A stretch of DNA of 32,431 nt, taken from Schleiferiaceae bacterium (GTDB taxonomy: Bacteria; Bacteroidota; Bacteroidia; Flavobacteriales; Schleiferiaceae). The notes beneath the pieces were generated by a model. That model was not told the origin of the DNA, did not search any database, and saw only the letters and a program-made list of their open reading frames with translations. Positions within the stretch are counted from its first letter, which is position 1; every line of letters starts with the position of its first letter. Positions 17,301-25,048 of this stretch are shown here, piece by piece. The stretch covers positions 1-32,431 of the forward strand of contig JAIULY010000016.1 of NCBI GenBank assembly GCA_022565875.1, read 5' to 3'. The translations under genes were made by a program, and so were the position numbers.

Positions 17301-19615
17301 AGGCAGATCCCAACCCCATACCCGCCTTCAATGCTCCTGGTACGTCTACTACGGCTGTTTATGTAAAGTTGGTGGCGTCGAATAGTTGTTACGCGGATAG
17401 TATTATCGATACCATTTCTGTGCGACCTCTGCCCATTCCCTTTTTTCAGCTATCACAAGATACCGGTTGCTCACCATTTACAGTTACCATTCAAACAGAT
17501 GGTTTTGTGACAGGTCAACCGGATAGTATTGTTTTTGACTATGGTGATGGTACCCCTTTGCAAACGCTCAATCCTACTTTGAATATTCTACCCAACGGAG
17601 ACACCCTTTTTACCTGGAACCAGCGCACGCATTTGTATTCATACAACGGGAATGCCGCTGACACAACATTTTTTATTACACTTAGAGCGATAAACGACTG
17701 CGGTGATTCTACCTATACCCTGCCCATTGTGGTGCGGTCCCGGTCGGTGCAATCCTTTTTTCAAACCAATAATTTAATCGGTTGTGCCCCATTCACTTTG
17801 AATGTAACTGATGGTTCCTTTGCAGCAACAAATGTGTCTTATTGTTTTGATTTCGATACAATAGCCAATACGTGTAACGGTGGGGTACTCAATGCGCCGA
17901 ATGGCTCATTTACTTTCCCCAATTATGGGACTTATGTAGTAGCCCAATTTGCCAACAATAATTGTGGTTTTGACACTTCTTGGGTGGTGGTAGAGGTACG
18001 TCCCACACCGAATCCTGATTTCATTGTGCCAGCCACTGTTTGTGCCAATGCACCTTTTACCATTCAAAACACAAGTACCATTAACCTCGGATTAATTACT
18101 GGTTATGATTGGGATTTTGGGGATGGTACAACGAGTACGGCCAATAATCCTTCTCATGCCTATTCTACACCTGGGACCTACACTATCTGTCTAACAGCTT
18201 CATCAGCCACTGGTTGTGATTCGACTTTTTGTAAAACTGTAGTGGTGTATAATGTGCCAATTGCAGATTTTGAATTTGTAAACGATGACTTGTGCTTAAA
18301 CGAACAACCGGTTTCTTTTATTAACTATTCGTTTGATAGCTTGACCAATATTTCAGGCTATTTATGGGACTTTGGAGACGGCAATACCAGTTTAGCTGTT
18401 AACCCTTTTCACAGTTATACAGCTGCGGGTACCTACGATGTTAAATTGATTATCACCAATACTTCGGGGTGTCAAGATTCAGTTGTTAAGTCGGTTGTTA
18501 TTCGGCCCATTCCCGATGCTGATTTTAGTTTCCGCATTTTATCAGGTGATAGCTGTGGCGTACCACAAGAGGTTGAGTTTACTAATCACTCTAATGGTGC
18601 TATTGGGTATTTTTGGGATTTCAATTCGATAAATGCACCAGGCCAATTAACGTCCACACTTACCCACCCTACATTTACTTTTACGCAACCGGGCACGTAT
18701 CAGGTGCGTTTGATAGCTCAAAATGGACAAGGGTGCACGGATACAGCTATTCATGAAATTCGGATACATCCCATTCCCGAGGTGGATTTTTCAGCAATTC
18801 CTTTTGCCGGATGTGCCCCATTAGAAGTGCAAATGCTCAATTTGACAACATTGCCTCCAGGTTTTAATGACCAGCTCTTTTACCGTTGGTACTTTGGTGA
18901 TGGCGGTTTTTCGGCTTCGCAAATTCCGAATTATGTATTTCTACATCCAGGGACGTACTGGGTAGCTTTAGCCGTAGAAACAGAGTTTGGTTGTTATGAT
19001 TCGTTGTTTATCGATAACTTTATCACCGTACATACACTCCCAGAACCGGTTTTTACCTCAGAAATTGTGGAGTTTGGTTTGTACGATTTTACTAGTACGG
19101 TAACGTCAGGCACGCCTGGGTACAATTACTTTTGGGATTTTGGAGACGGTAGTACATCATTCCAACCCAATCCACGGCACCGCTTCAATATACAGGCAGT
19201 GGATATGGCCCTAGGCTATAATGTTTGCCTGACGGTGACTGATATCAATGGGTGCAGCCAAACCTATTGTGACACATTAGATGTAGGTCTTTTTACGTTG
19301 TATGTGCCCAATGCGATGGCGCCGAATGCGTTTGGAGAAGGATCGATGTTTCTGCCAAAAGGTCAAGGCTTGGATGAATATCGCTTACAGATTTTTGATC
19401 GATGGGGCAATAAAATTTGGGAAACCGACTTAATAGATAATGAAACCGCCAGCCCTGTAGAAGGGTGGGACGGCACAATAGAAGGGGAGCCAGTGCCCAT
19501 CGGAGTATATGTGTGGCGCATAGACGCAAAATTTGCAAATGGTAAAATTTGGACGGGGACCAATTACAATGATCAACTTGGAACAAATACAGGAACCATT
19601 ACAATTGTGCGGTAA
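14369..19615 (+). CDS. Giant PKD-repeat T9SS cargo with type B (CHU_C) sorting domain
   Basis: A 1748-residue secreted protein. A signal peptide (MKFGKVLVILMCLYGWHAFGQ) is followed by about a dozen PKD/Ig-like repeats; clear W-D-F-G-D-G type motifs occur near residues 424, 785, 1248, 1332 and 1588, with variants (YGDG, WYFGDG, NFGDG) between. The last ~100 residues (from LYVPNAMAPNAFGEG, about 1644) form the gliding-motility-associated C-terminal domain, with LQIFDRWGNKIWET and GWDGTIEGEPVPIGVYVWRI. In the T9SS this type B domain directs export across the outer membrane. Cysteines recur in pairs across repeats, suggesting disulfides. A role in adhesion or motility is an inference. The last 47 bases overlap the PorP/SprF gene. 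Confidence 0.96.
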   Translation: MKFGKVLVILMCLYGWHAFGQGFPNFYVVGGDTNVVSVNVCQGYAIPFSNLTPFTDSLYWNFQGGAPANSNANNVNVSWGATGTYTVTLEIHNNFGIVTTSTITVVVSNVKPTASVPATIGQICSSDPPFTPAFGTPANGFWVGPSVVNNQIDPSLANLGNNAVGYYVRGASGCYSDTVFTTFNVLEGPTAMLYDPSDFRNCDGFSPVTPTFGLELTDLSTAPAGQTIVNYEIFWGDGTPFWTASTFPATGLQHTYGGQGVFNLTFVVTSSNGCTDTARYQVANTTNPSSLTIINPGGTNGCAPVTVTFPLSTNNTDPTITYSINFGDGKPPLTFGHPPPPSVTYTFDTTSCLQPSQFFNIVATATNACLSTVSSVQGPFVTQPAVALFTPPNPGGCVGQPTTFANMSIPGYNNACNRLSLFTWDFGDGSPTVTVPANTPQPPPGVHTYTQPGIYTVTLWVESGGALCPGDTFQDIVCIGEGPTTNATAANLVNCVPFDITPQNNTQLHSFCDTASYSWSVVPATGWTLINNTALTDFEPEFRFTEPGNYTIKLNVNNHCGADSVLFNVVARGNPVIDFPTVVNFCDTATLDFTPGSPFAPFISSPNSPITSFNWSVSPNSFTLVSGNLNDSGFVGEFSPGTYTVYLSATNGCGTTTDSVTFTVAILTEGGFDIDTTAGCSPLTVNVTSTSAPAATHEWFVNGVLYSNALDTSMTFVNPSFTTDSLIEVVLMVYSGPNCADTITEWVTVFASPNPDFSADPVCVGNTTSFFDSTVAATAPIIGRFWDFGDGNVSTATNPTHQYAAPGLYNVTLTVADTNDCSFSVVKPIAVGAEPVVNFQISYAALPDSACVGDTIFFINQTTTANFGFPIASYEWDLNNNGVINSNATNFWTIYTAPGSYLIRLRAIDSLGCFSEITRTVYISEPPIAGINLSHRVGCGPLQVTATNTTQGYATNFSWEFYTLNLNNTKNILHTAVQADPNPIPAFNAPGTSTTAVYVKLVASNSCYADSIIDTISVRPLPIPFFQLSQDTGCSPFTVTIQTDGFVTGQPDSIVFDYGDGTPLQTLNPTLNILPNGDTLFTWNQRTHLYSYNGNAADTTFFITLRAINDCGDSTYTLPIVVRSRSVQSFFQTNNLIGCAPFTLNVTDGSFAATNVSYCFDFDTIANTCNGGVLNAPNGSFTFPNYGTYVVAQFANNNCGFDTSWVVVEVRPTPNPDFIVPATVCANAPFTIQNTSTINLGLITGYDWDFGDGTTSTANNPSHAYSTPGTYTICLTASSATGCDSTFCKTVVVYNVPIADFEFVNDDLCLNEQPVSFINYSFDSLTNISGYLWDFGDGNTSLAVNPFHSYTAAGTYDVKLIITNTSGCQDSVVKSVVIRPIPDADFSFRILSGDSCGVPQEVEFTNHSNGAIGYFWDFNSINAPGQLTSTLTHPTFTFTQPGTYQVRLIAQNGQGCTDTAIHEIRIHPIPEVDFSAIPFAGCAPLEVQMLNLTTLPPGFNDQLFYRWYFGDGGFSASQIPNYVFLHPGTYWVALAVETEFGCYDSLFIDNFITVHTLPEPVFTSEIVEFGLYDFTSTVTSGTPGYNYFWDFGDGSTSFQPNPRHRFNIQAVDMALGYNVCLTVTDINGCSQTYCDTLDVGLFTLYVPNAMAPNAFGEGSMFLPKGQGLDEYRLQIFDRWGNKIWETDLIDNETASPVEGWDGTIEGEPVPIGVYVWRIDAKFANGKIWTGTNYNDQLGTNTGTITIVR

Positions 19616-20723
19616 GCGATTCGTACTATTGCTTTTTGTGGTAATGCTAGGCTCCGGCAATTTGTTCGCTCAGGATCCTACCTTTTCTATGATCTATTTA
19701 AACAAATTGTTTTTGAACCCCGCTTATGCAGGAATCAATCGCGATTTGAACATGACAGCACAATCACGGATACAATGGGCGGGGTTACCTGGGAGAATGG
19801 AAACCAAAACCGCGGCAATGGACGTGGCTTGCCCGGCGAGTAAACTTGGTTTTGGGATGATTCTCTATGACGATATGGCTGGAGACGGCGCTTATAGAAA
19901 CACCAATGGCTCGGTAATGATTGCGGCGCATTTACCCTCCAAATACCCAAGAAACCTTTCTTGGAAAAAAATGCGCAACCGCAAATTTATTATGTCGGCG
20001 GCCTTGCAGTACACAGTGGGGCAAAAAAGCGTAGATTGGTCACGATTAGTATTCTCCGATCAATTGGATGCCGCTTTGGGAATTTTGCGCCCCGTGAGTG
20101 CCGTACAACCGGGGATGGAAGTTTCTAATCTCATCCATGATATTTCTGCGGGTTTGCTCTTTCGAACCGAACTCAACAAGCACGGCTCTTTTCTTTCTGT
20201 TGGCATTAGCAGTTTTCACATCAATCAACCTGTAGAAAGTTTTTATGGCGATGAAACTCGCCTGCCCACGCGTTTGAATGTCCATTCACACGCCAATTTT
20301 CGCGTTTCAAAAAAGTATACCAATACACTGCCAACTTACCTCACTGTTGGTTTGGTATACGACCGGCAGGCCATGATGCAAACCGTTCTCACTGGTGGAA
20401 GCCTTACGTTTGGTAAAGATTTTTTATTAGGGCTTTGGTACCGCAACAGACGCGTGATGTTGCCAGAAGTAGATATGGATGCTGTGATTATCAATCTTAT
20501 TTACAGTACAAAATCCTTTTCTGTGGGGTATAGCTATGACATTACCGTTTCTGCATTGGGGCTAGATCGTACCTATGGCACACACGAGATTGGTATAAAC
20601 TACCGCTTCGACAACGTGTATCTCTGCAAGAAGAAAAGCCAGCGCGGCCGCGCCGATCGTCATTGTTTTTTAGTGGATCGGAAATTTATGGAGCAGAATG
20701 AGTTGATAAACTTTTTGCCGTAA
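19569..20723 (+). CDS. PorP/SprF family T9SS outer-membrane protein
   Basis: The 384-residue product has a signal sequence (KRFVLLLFVVMLGSGNLFAQ), then DPTFSMIYLNKLFLNPAYAG, the hallmark N-terminus of PorP/SprF proteins, and an outer-membrane beta-barrel pattern to the end, including SVGYSYDITVSAL and GTHEIGINYRF. Members tied to CHU_C proteins help a specific type B cargo across or onto the outer membrane, as SprF does for SprB. The gene overlaps the upstream cargo gene by 47 bases in another frame, which supports coupling. An in-frame TTG at 19605 would give a more normal signal peptide (MCGKRFVLLLF...) and an 11-base overlap. The tail after INYRFDNVYLC is rich in basic residues. Confidence 0.93.
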   Translation: MINLEQIQEPLQLCGKRFVLLLFVVMLGSGNLFAQDPTFSMIYLNKLFLNPAYAGINRDLNMTAQSRIQWAGLPGRMETKTAAMDVACPASKLGFGMILYDDMAGDGAYRNTNGSVMIAAHLPSKYPRNLSWKKMRNRKFIMSAALQYTVGQKSVDWSRLVFSDQLDAALGILRPVSAVQPGMEVSNLIHDISAGLLFRTELNKHGSFLSVGISSFHINQPVESFYGDETRLPTRLNVHSHANFRVSKKYTNTLPTYLTVGLVYDRQAMMQTVLTGGSLTFGKDFLLGLWYRNRRVMLPEVDMDAVIINLIYSTKSFSVGYSYDITVSALGLDRTYGTHEIGINYRFDNVYLCKKKSQRGRADRHCFLVDRKFMEQNELINFLP

Positions 20724-20842
20724 ACTTCTTCGCACCTACAGTGCCTTTTGCTTGTTGATTGTGCTTAGCTGGGTGAAGGTTAATTAAAATTAAGTTAATT
20801 GTCAACTTTCATGTGATTTTGTCAATTTACATCTATTGATTT

Positions 20843-20888
20843 ATTGTGAAGAATCGATTTTTGCATCGATTTATATTGCTTCACAATG
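20843..20888 (+). promoter_or_regulatory. Hairpin covering the adhesin start codon
   Basis: The 5' arm is 16 consecutive bases (20843-20858, ATTGTGAAG then AATCGAT). The 3' arm is ATCGATT (20865-20871) and CTTCACAAT (20879-20887), with a 7-base bulge TATATTG and a 6-base loop TTTTGC. All 16 positions pair as Watson-Crick. The outer arm covers the A and T of the ATG at 20886, so an RNA folded this way would hide the start codon. It could alternatively be a DNA operator. Confidence 0.6.
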
Positions 20889-23800
20889 AAAGGATTGTTA
20901 CTTGTATCATTCATGGTTTTTATGTTCAATGGCGTTTCTCAAATGAGTAACTTGCCTTGCAACGGATTAGAAAACACCCCAATAATTCCTAATAATGGTT
21001 TCTCAGGGCTTTCAGCTCAAAGTGGTAGTACTGGACTAACTACAAGTCCATCAAATACTGCTAGGCTTATAGATAATGATTTAAACAATTCAGTTACAGT
21101 AAGTGCCGTTTTATTGGCATCCCAATGGGTGCAAGTGAGTCATAATACTGAGGTTTATGATGCTGGTACATTTGCAGGATTTAATGTTCAGGCAACTGGA
21201 TTATTGGGTGTTTTAGGCAATATTACAATAACCACCTATTCTGCAACAGGTACGCAATTAGAATCTCTTTCAGGAGCGGATTTACTGTTGCTTGGTTCTT
21301 CCAATAGAGCTGATGTTGGCTTTATTACCACACAACCTTGGAGTCGTGTTCGATTTACCACTTCAGCGATTCTTTCAACCCAATCTTATGCAGTGTATTA
21401 CGCAGTTTCAGGGAACAAACTATGCGCAGGCGTACCACTAGTATGCAATACACCCATTCCATTAGCTCGAACAGATTTTGCCGCGGAGGTAGTTGACGCT
21501 AGAACCGGAACTAGTGGTCTAAATGTTGGTACAGTGGCTAATACGGATAATCTAATTAATGGAGACCCTAATTCAGGAGCATCTATAAACTTTTTACTTT
21601 CCGTTTTAGGGTCGGCCAGTGTTTCTGTTCGTTCTGCTGTCAATGTTTTTCCAGCTGGTTCTTTCACAGGTTTTGAATTCTCTAGTTCAAATTTGCTTGA
21701 CGTCAGTGTATTGGGTACTATTCAGGTGCGCACGTACCTTAATGGTAGTCTTCGTGAAAATCTGGCTGGTACTGCCTTGTTGGCTGGTGTTGGACTACTG
21801 GGAACCAACGGAAGAAGTGTTGTGGGATTAGTGACTACTCAAACTTTTGACGAAGTAAGACTTACTTTTAATCAACCAGTGAACTTGAATCTCGGTTCAA
21901 TTACAGTATTTCATGCTATAGTCCAAGAAGTCTGTCCAGCTGCTGCACTCATATGCAACACTAGGACATCAGTAACAAACCCCGATTTCCCCTTTATTAT
22001 AGAAACAACACGAACAGGAGTGTCTGGAGGAGTATCTGCTGGTACAATTTCAAATGTCAATAATATTCTTTCTGATAATAGCAATGATTTTGCATCGGTG
22101 AGCCTGTTAGCCGGTGTATTAACCACGGCATCCATTTCTTTAAAGGACCCTTTAACAACTTATCCCACCAATACATATGTTGGATTTGATATCCAAAATT
22201 TAACGTTACTTAACGCTAACGTGCTAAATAATGTACAGATTAGAACGTTTTTAAATGGCGTTGTCCAAGAGACCGTTTCGGGGAATGCTACTTTAATTGA
22301 TGTGCCGTTATTAAGTAACAGTGGACGATTCAATATAGGGTTTGTTACTTCACAGGTCTTTGACGAAGTACAATTACGAATCACGCAGTCGTTGGATGTG
22401 AATTTGGGTACCACCCTTATCTATGGACTTGAGGTGATGGATGTATGCCCAACCACATTAGTTTGTGAAGAAGCTATTTCATTAACACAACCAGAAACAC
22501 CTGCGTTTGTAAATTTCCAAAACACAGGAGTCAGTACTGCATGTGTAGGGTGTGCTCTCAACGACGTTGACAATGTGCTCATAGATGGTTTTGATGATTT
22601 TGCAACCCTAATTCTCACGGCTGGATTGTTGGGGTCAATTCAAGTTGCTGTTAAAGATCCTTCTCTTACTTATCCTTCAGGTTCTCTTGCAGGTTTTGTT
22701 GTTGAAAATATGACAGGAAATCTATTGGTTTTAGATTTGCTGGAAAATCTAACCATAACTACATATTTGAATAGTAATCAAGTGGAGTCTCGTAGTGCTT
22801 TTGCCTTGCTTGATTTGGATTTATTGGGTATTCTGGGCACTCAACAAGGAGGGCGACGTTTTGTTGGATTTCAGACGACAAGTGATTTTGATGAAATTCA
22901 AATTTCTTTCGGTGGCTTGGTTAATGCACAGGTGTTAACTACTATGCGCGTTTATTTTGCGCTAGTAGAAACATCTTTGGCCACTACTAGTGGTGGAACA
23001 ACAACTTTAAATTGTTGTCCGGATTTTGATGTTATTTTAGGTTTTAACCCTTCTCAAACTGTTCATCTAGGCAATACCCTGCCGACCATTTCTTTTTCTT
23101 CTTCATTAAAGTTACAGGATGCGTTGGAGTTTGTTTATTCGCCTATTGCTTTGACAGACCCTTCATCAGTTTATGACGGAATGCTGGATGTGCTTGGGAC
23201 CGCCACAGCAGATGTGACAACAGAAGAAGTAGAATTTTTATTGGATCCCAACTTTTTTAATGTTCCGGGACAATTTTTTATATATATGAGGTCTGCTTTG
23301 GAACCTTCGGACCCTACATGTAGACCTTTTGAAGGTTTTGAATTGACCTTAGTGAACGGATTACCAGATCACAATACCGCAAGTGTAAATCAAACTATTA
23401 CAGGAGATTTGTCGGCCAATGATTTTATGCCTAGTACGGCTACGTACATTACTATTGTTGCGGATATTGGTAACCCCGACGGAACATTACCTATTCTTAA
23501 TTCAGACGGAACTTATAATTTTACCGCGACAATTCCTGGGTTATATTTTTTTGAAACAGAAGTTTGTGCCACTTCAGAGACTCAATCTTGTGGGATATCT
23601 ACACTAAAAATCATTGTTTTTGATGGCCCTTCAGTTTCGAATCCTCCATTTGCTGTAAGCGATTTTTCCCTTGCTGTTGGTGATGATGTCAACCCAAATT
23701 CAGTAGGTGTCTCAGTGCTTGCAAACGATCAATCTAGCAATGATGGTGGCATCCTAAACGCACCTACTATTGCTACAGCTCCAGTAAATGGCACTGCACA

Positions 23801-25037
23801 AATTGTTGGTACTACCATAGAATACACGCCTAACCCTGGCTTTTATGGGAAAGAAACTTTTTCCTATCAAGTTTGTGAACTTCCCTCAAATCTATGCGAT
23901 TTAGCTACCGTAACCATATTAGTTACTGCCCCCAATAGCCCAAAATTTATTGTTGCCAATGATGATTTTTACACTACAAACATCAATACCCCTATTGTAT
24001 CAAATGCTTCTACGGGTGTATTGGTAAATGATGTTACCAATAGTGGCAACCCTTTAGTTGTAACCGCAAAGGTGGAGAGTATAACAGGCGTTGGAGAACT
24101 TGATTTGAATGCAGATGGCAGTTTTGAATTTACCCCTGAACCTAATTTTTCTGGTGGCGCCATTTTCAACTATGAAGTATGTGATGGTGTAAATTGCCAG
24201 ACAGCAAGTATTCTGTTTTTTGTATCCGAGTTGCCTGGTGTTCGTTTAAGAGTAAATGTTTTGTTACAAGGGCCCTACAATAGTGCCAATCAATTAATGA
24301 ACGACCTCTTGAGAAGTAGAGGTTTTATTCCACTGAAAGAACCCTATAGCGCTATTCCTAGATTTAATAGGTTAGGAAACGAAGAAGTAAGTGCTTCGGA
24401 TTCAGCAATAATGTTTGCGGATTATGGAGCTGAGTCTGTTGTTGATTGGATCCTTGTGGAGTTGCGGTCAACCGCTGATAGTACTGACGTTATTGCCACC
24501 CAAAGTGCATTAGTAAGGAGGGATGGGTCAGTAATAAATACAATTGGGCAAACCGAACTTTTTTTTGAAGGACTACAACCTGGGGATTATTTTGTAAGTG
24601 TGAGACATCGGAATCACCTTGGTGTAATGAAGAAGGATAGAGTTGAGTTAGTAGGTGGTGCGGTACCCCCTCTGGTTGACTTTACCTCAGATTTATCCAG
24701 TCTTTGGGGCCAGTTTGGTGCGAACCTCGCTCCTAACAATTCTTTGCTGTTATGGGCAGGGAATGCGGCTTCCTCAAACAGATTAGTGTTCCAAGGGCCA
24801 GGAGACGACCCTAGTTCCGTATTTTTTAACGTGCTTTTTAGCCCAGACAACCAAAATTTAGCTCCAAACTTCACATCTACTTTTGGCTATTTTCTTCAGG
24901 ATTTAAACATGGATGGGACCAACATTTTTCAGGGGCCAAATAACGATATTGATGTGCTTTTTTTCAATTTGTTGTTTTTCCCTTTGAATTCAACATTGTC
25001 CCCAAATTTCGCTAATTTTTTTGAACAAATACCTTAA
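20886..25037 (+). CDS. Large surface protein: four ~170-aa repeats plus FQGP repeats
   Basis: A 1383-residue secreted protein. A signal peptide (MKGLLLVSFMVFMFNGVSQ) is followed by four homologous units of about 170 residues (roughly 22-183, 184-352, 353-523, 524-695). They share a C-N-T/C-E-E entry, T-G-x-S, a D-N-L/V-I-x-D/G segment, IxIxTYLNG and VGFxTTQxFDEVRL. A cysteine-containing region (700-915), two cadherin/Ig-like domains of the YTPNPGFYGKETFSYQVCE type (920-1110), and a region starting LRVNVLLQGPYN (1115) follow. It ends with two FQGPxxD...FFNxLFxPxN units (about 1302 and 1349), the second led by DLNMDG, a dockerin-like calcium loop, and finishes FFEQIP. No standard type A or B sorting domain is visible. 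I do not recognise the 170-residue repeat. It is likely an adhesin, co-transcribed with the next gene (11-base gap). Confidence 0.85.
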   Translation: MKGLLLVSFMVFMFNGVSQMSNLPCNGLENTPIIPNNGFSGLSAQSGSTGLTTSPSNTARLIDNDLNNSVTVSAVLLASQWVQVSHNTEVYDAGTFAGFNVQATGLLGVLGNITITTYSATGTQLESLSGADLLLLGSSNRADVGFITTQPWSRVRFTTSAILSTQSYAVYYAVSGNKLCAGVPLVCNTPIPLARTDFAAEVVDARTGTSGLNVGTVANTDNLINGDPNSGASINFLLSVLGSASVSVRSAVNVFPAGSFTGFEFSSSNLLDVSVLGTIQVRTYLNGSLRENLAGTALLAGVGLLGTNGRSVVGLVTTQTFDEVRLTFNQPVNLNLGSITVFHAIVQEVCPAAALICNTRTSVTNPDFPFIIETTRTGVSGGVSAGTISNVNNILSDNSNDFASVSLLAGVLTTASISLKDPLTTYPTNTYVGFDIQNLTLLNANVLNNVQIRTFLNGVVQETVSGNATLIDVPLLSNSGRFNIGFVTSQVFDEVQLRITQSLDVNLGTTLIYGLEVMDVCPTTLVCEEAISLTQPETPAFVNFQNTGVSTACVGCALNDVDNVLIDGFDDFATLILTAGLLGSIQVAVKDPSLTYPSGSLAGFVVENMTGNLLVLDLLENLTITTYLNSNQVESRSAFALLDLDLLGILGTQQGGRRFVGFQTTSDFDEIQISFGGLVNAQVLTTMRVYFALVETSLATTSGGTTTLNCCPDFDVILGFNPSQTVHLGNTLPTISFSSSLKLQDALEFVYSPIALTDPSSVYDGMLDVLGTATADVTTEEVEFLLDPNFFNVPGQFFIYMRSALEPSDPTCRPFEGFELTLVNGLPDHNTASVNQTITGDLSANDFMPSTATYITIVADIGNPDGTLPILNSDGTYNFTATIPGLYFFETEVCATSETQSCGISTLKIIVFDGPSVSNPPFAVSDFSLAVGDDVNPNSVGVSVLANDQSSNDGGILNAPTIATAPVNGTAQIVGTTIEYTPNPGFYGKETFSYQVCELPSNLCDLATVTILVTAPNSPKFIVANDDFYTTNINTPIVSNASTGVLVNDVTNSGNPLVVTAKVESITGVGELDLNADGSFEFTPEPNFSGGAIFNYEVCDGVNCQTASILFFVSELPGVRLRVNVLLQGPYNSANQLMNDLLRSRGFIPLKEPYSAIPRFNRLGNEEVSASDSAIMFADYGAESVVDWILVELRSTADSTDVIATQSALVRRDGSVINTIGQTELFFEGLQPGDYFVSVRHRNHLGVMKKDRVELVGGAVPPLVDFTSDLSSLWGQFGANLAPNNSLLLWAGNAASSNRLVFQGPGDDPSSVFFNVLFSPDNQNLAPNFTSTFGYFLQDLNMDGTNIFQGPNNDIDVLFFNLLFFPLNSTLSPNFANFFEQIP

Positions 25038-25048
25038 TAATTAAAATA

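Noticed and set aside
14369-19615. PKD repeats considered as a possible DNA-level tandem repeat or CRISPR-like array
   Set aside because: The repetition is at protein level only; nucleotide sequences of the repeats are strongly diverged and no spacer-repeat pattern exists.
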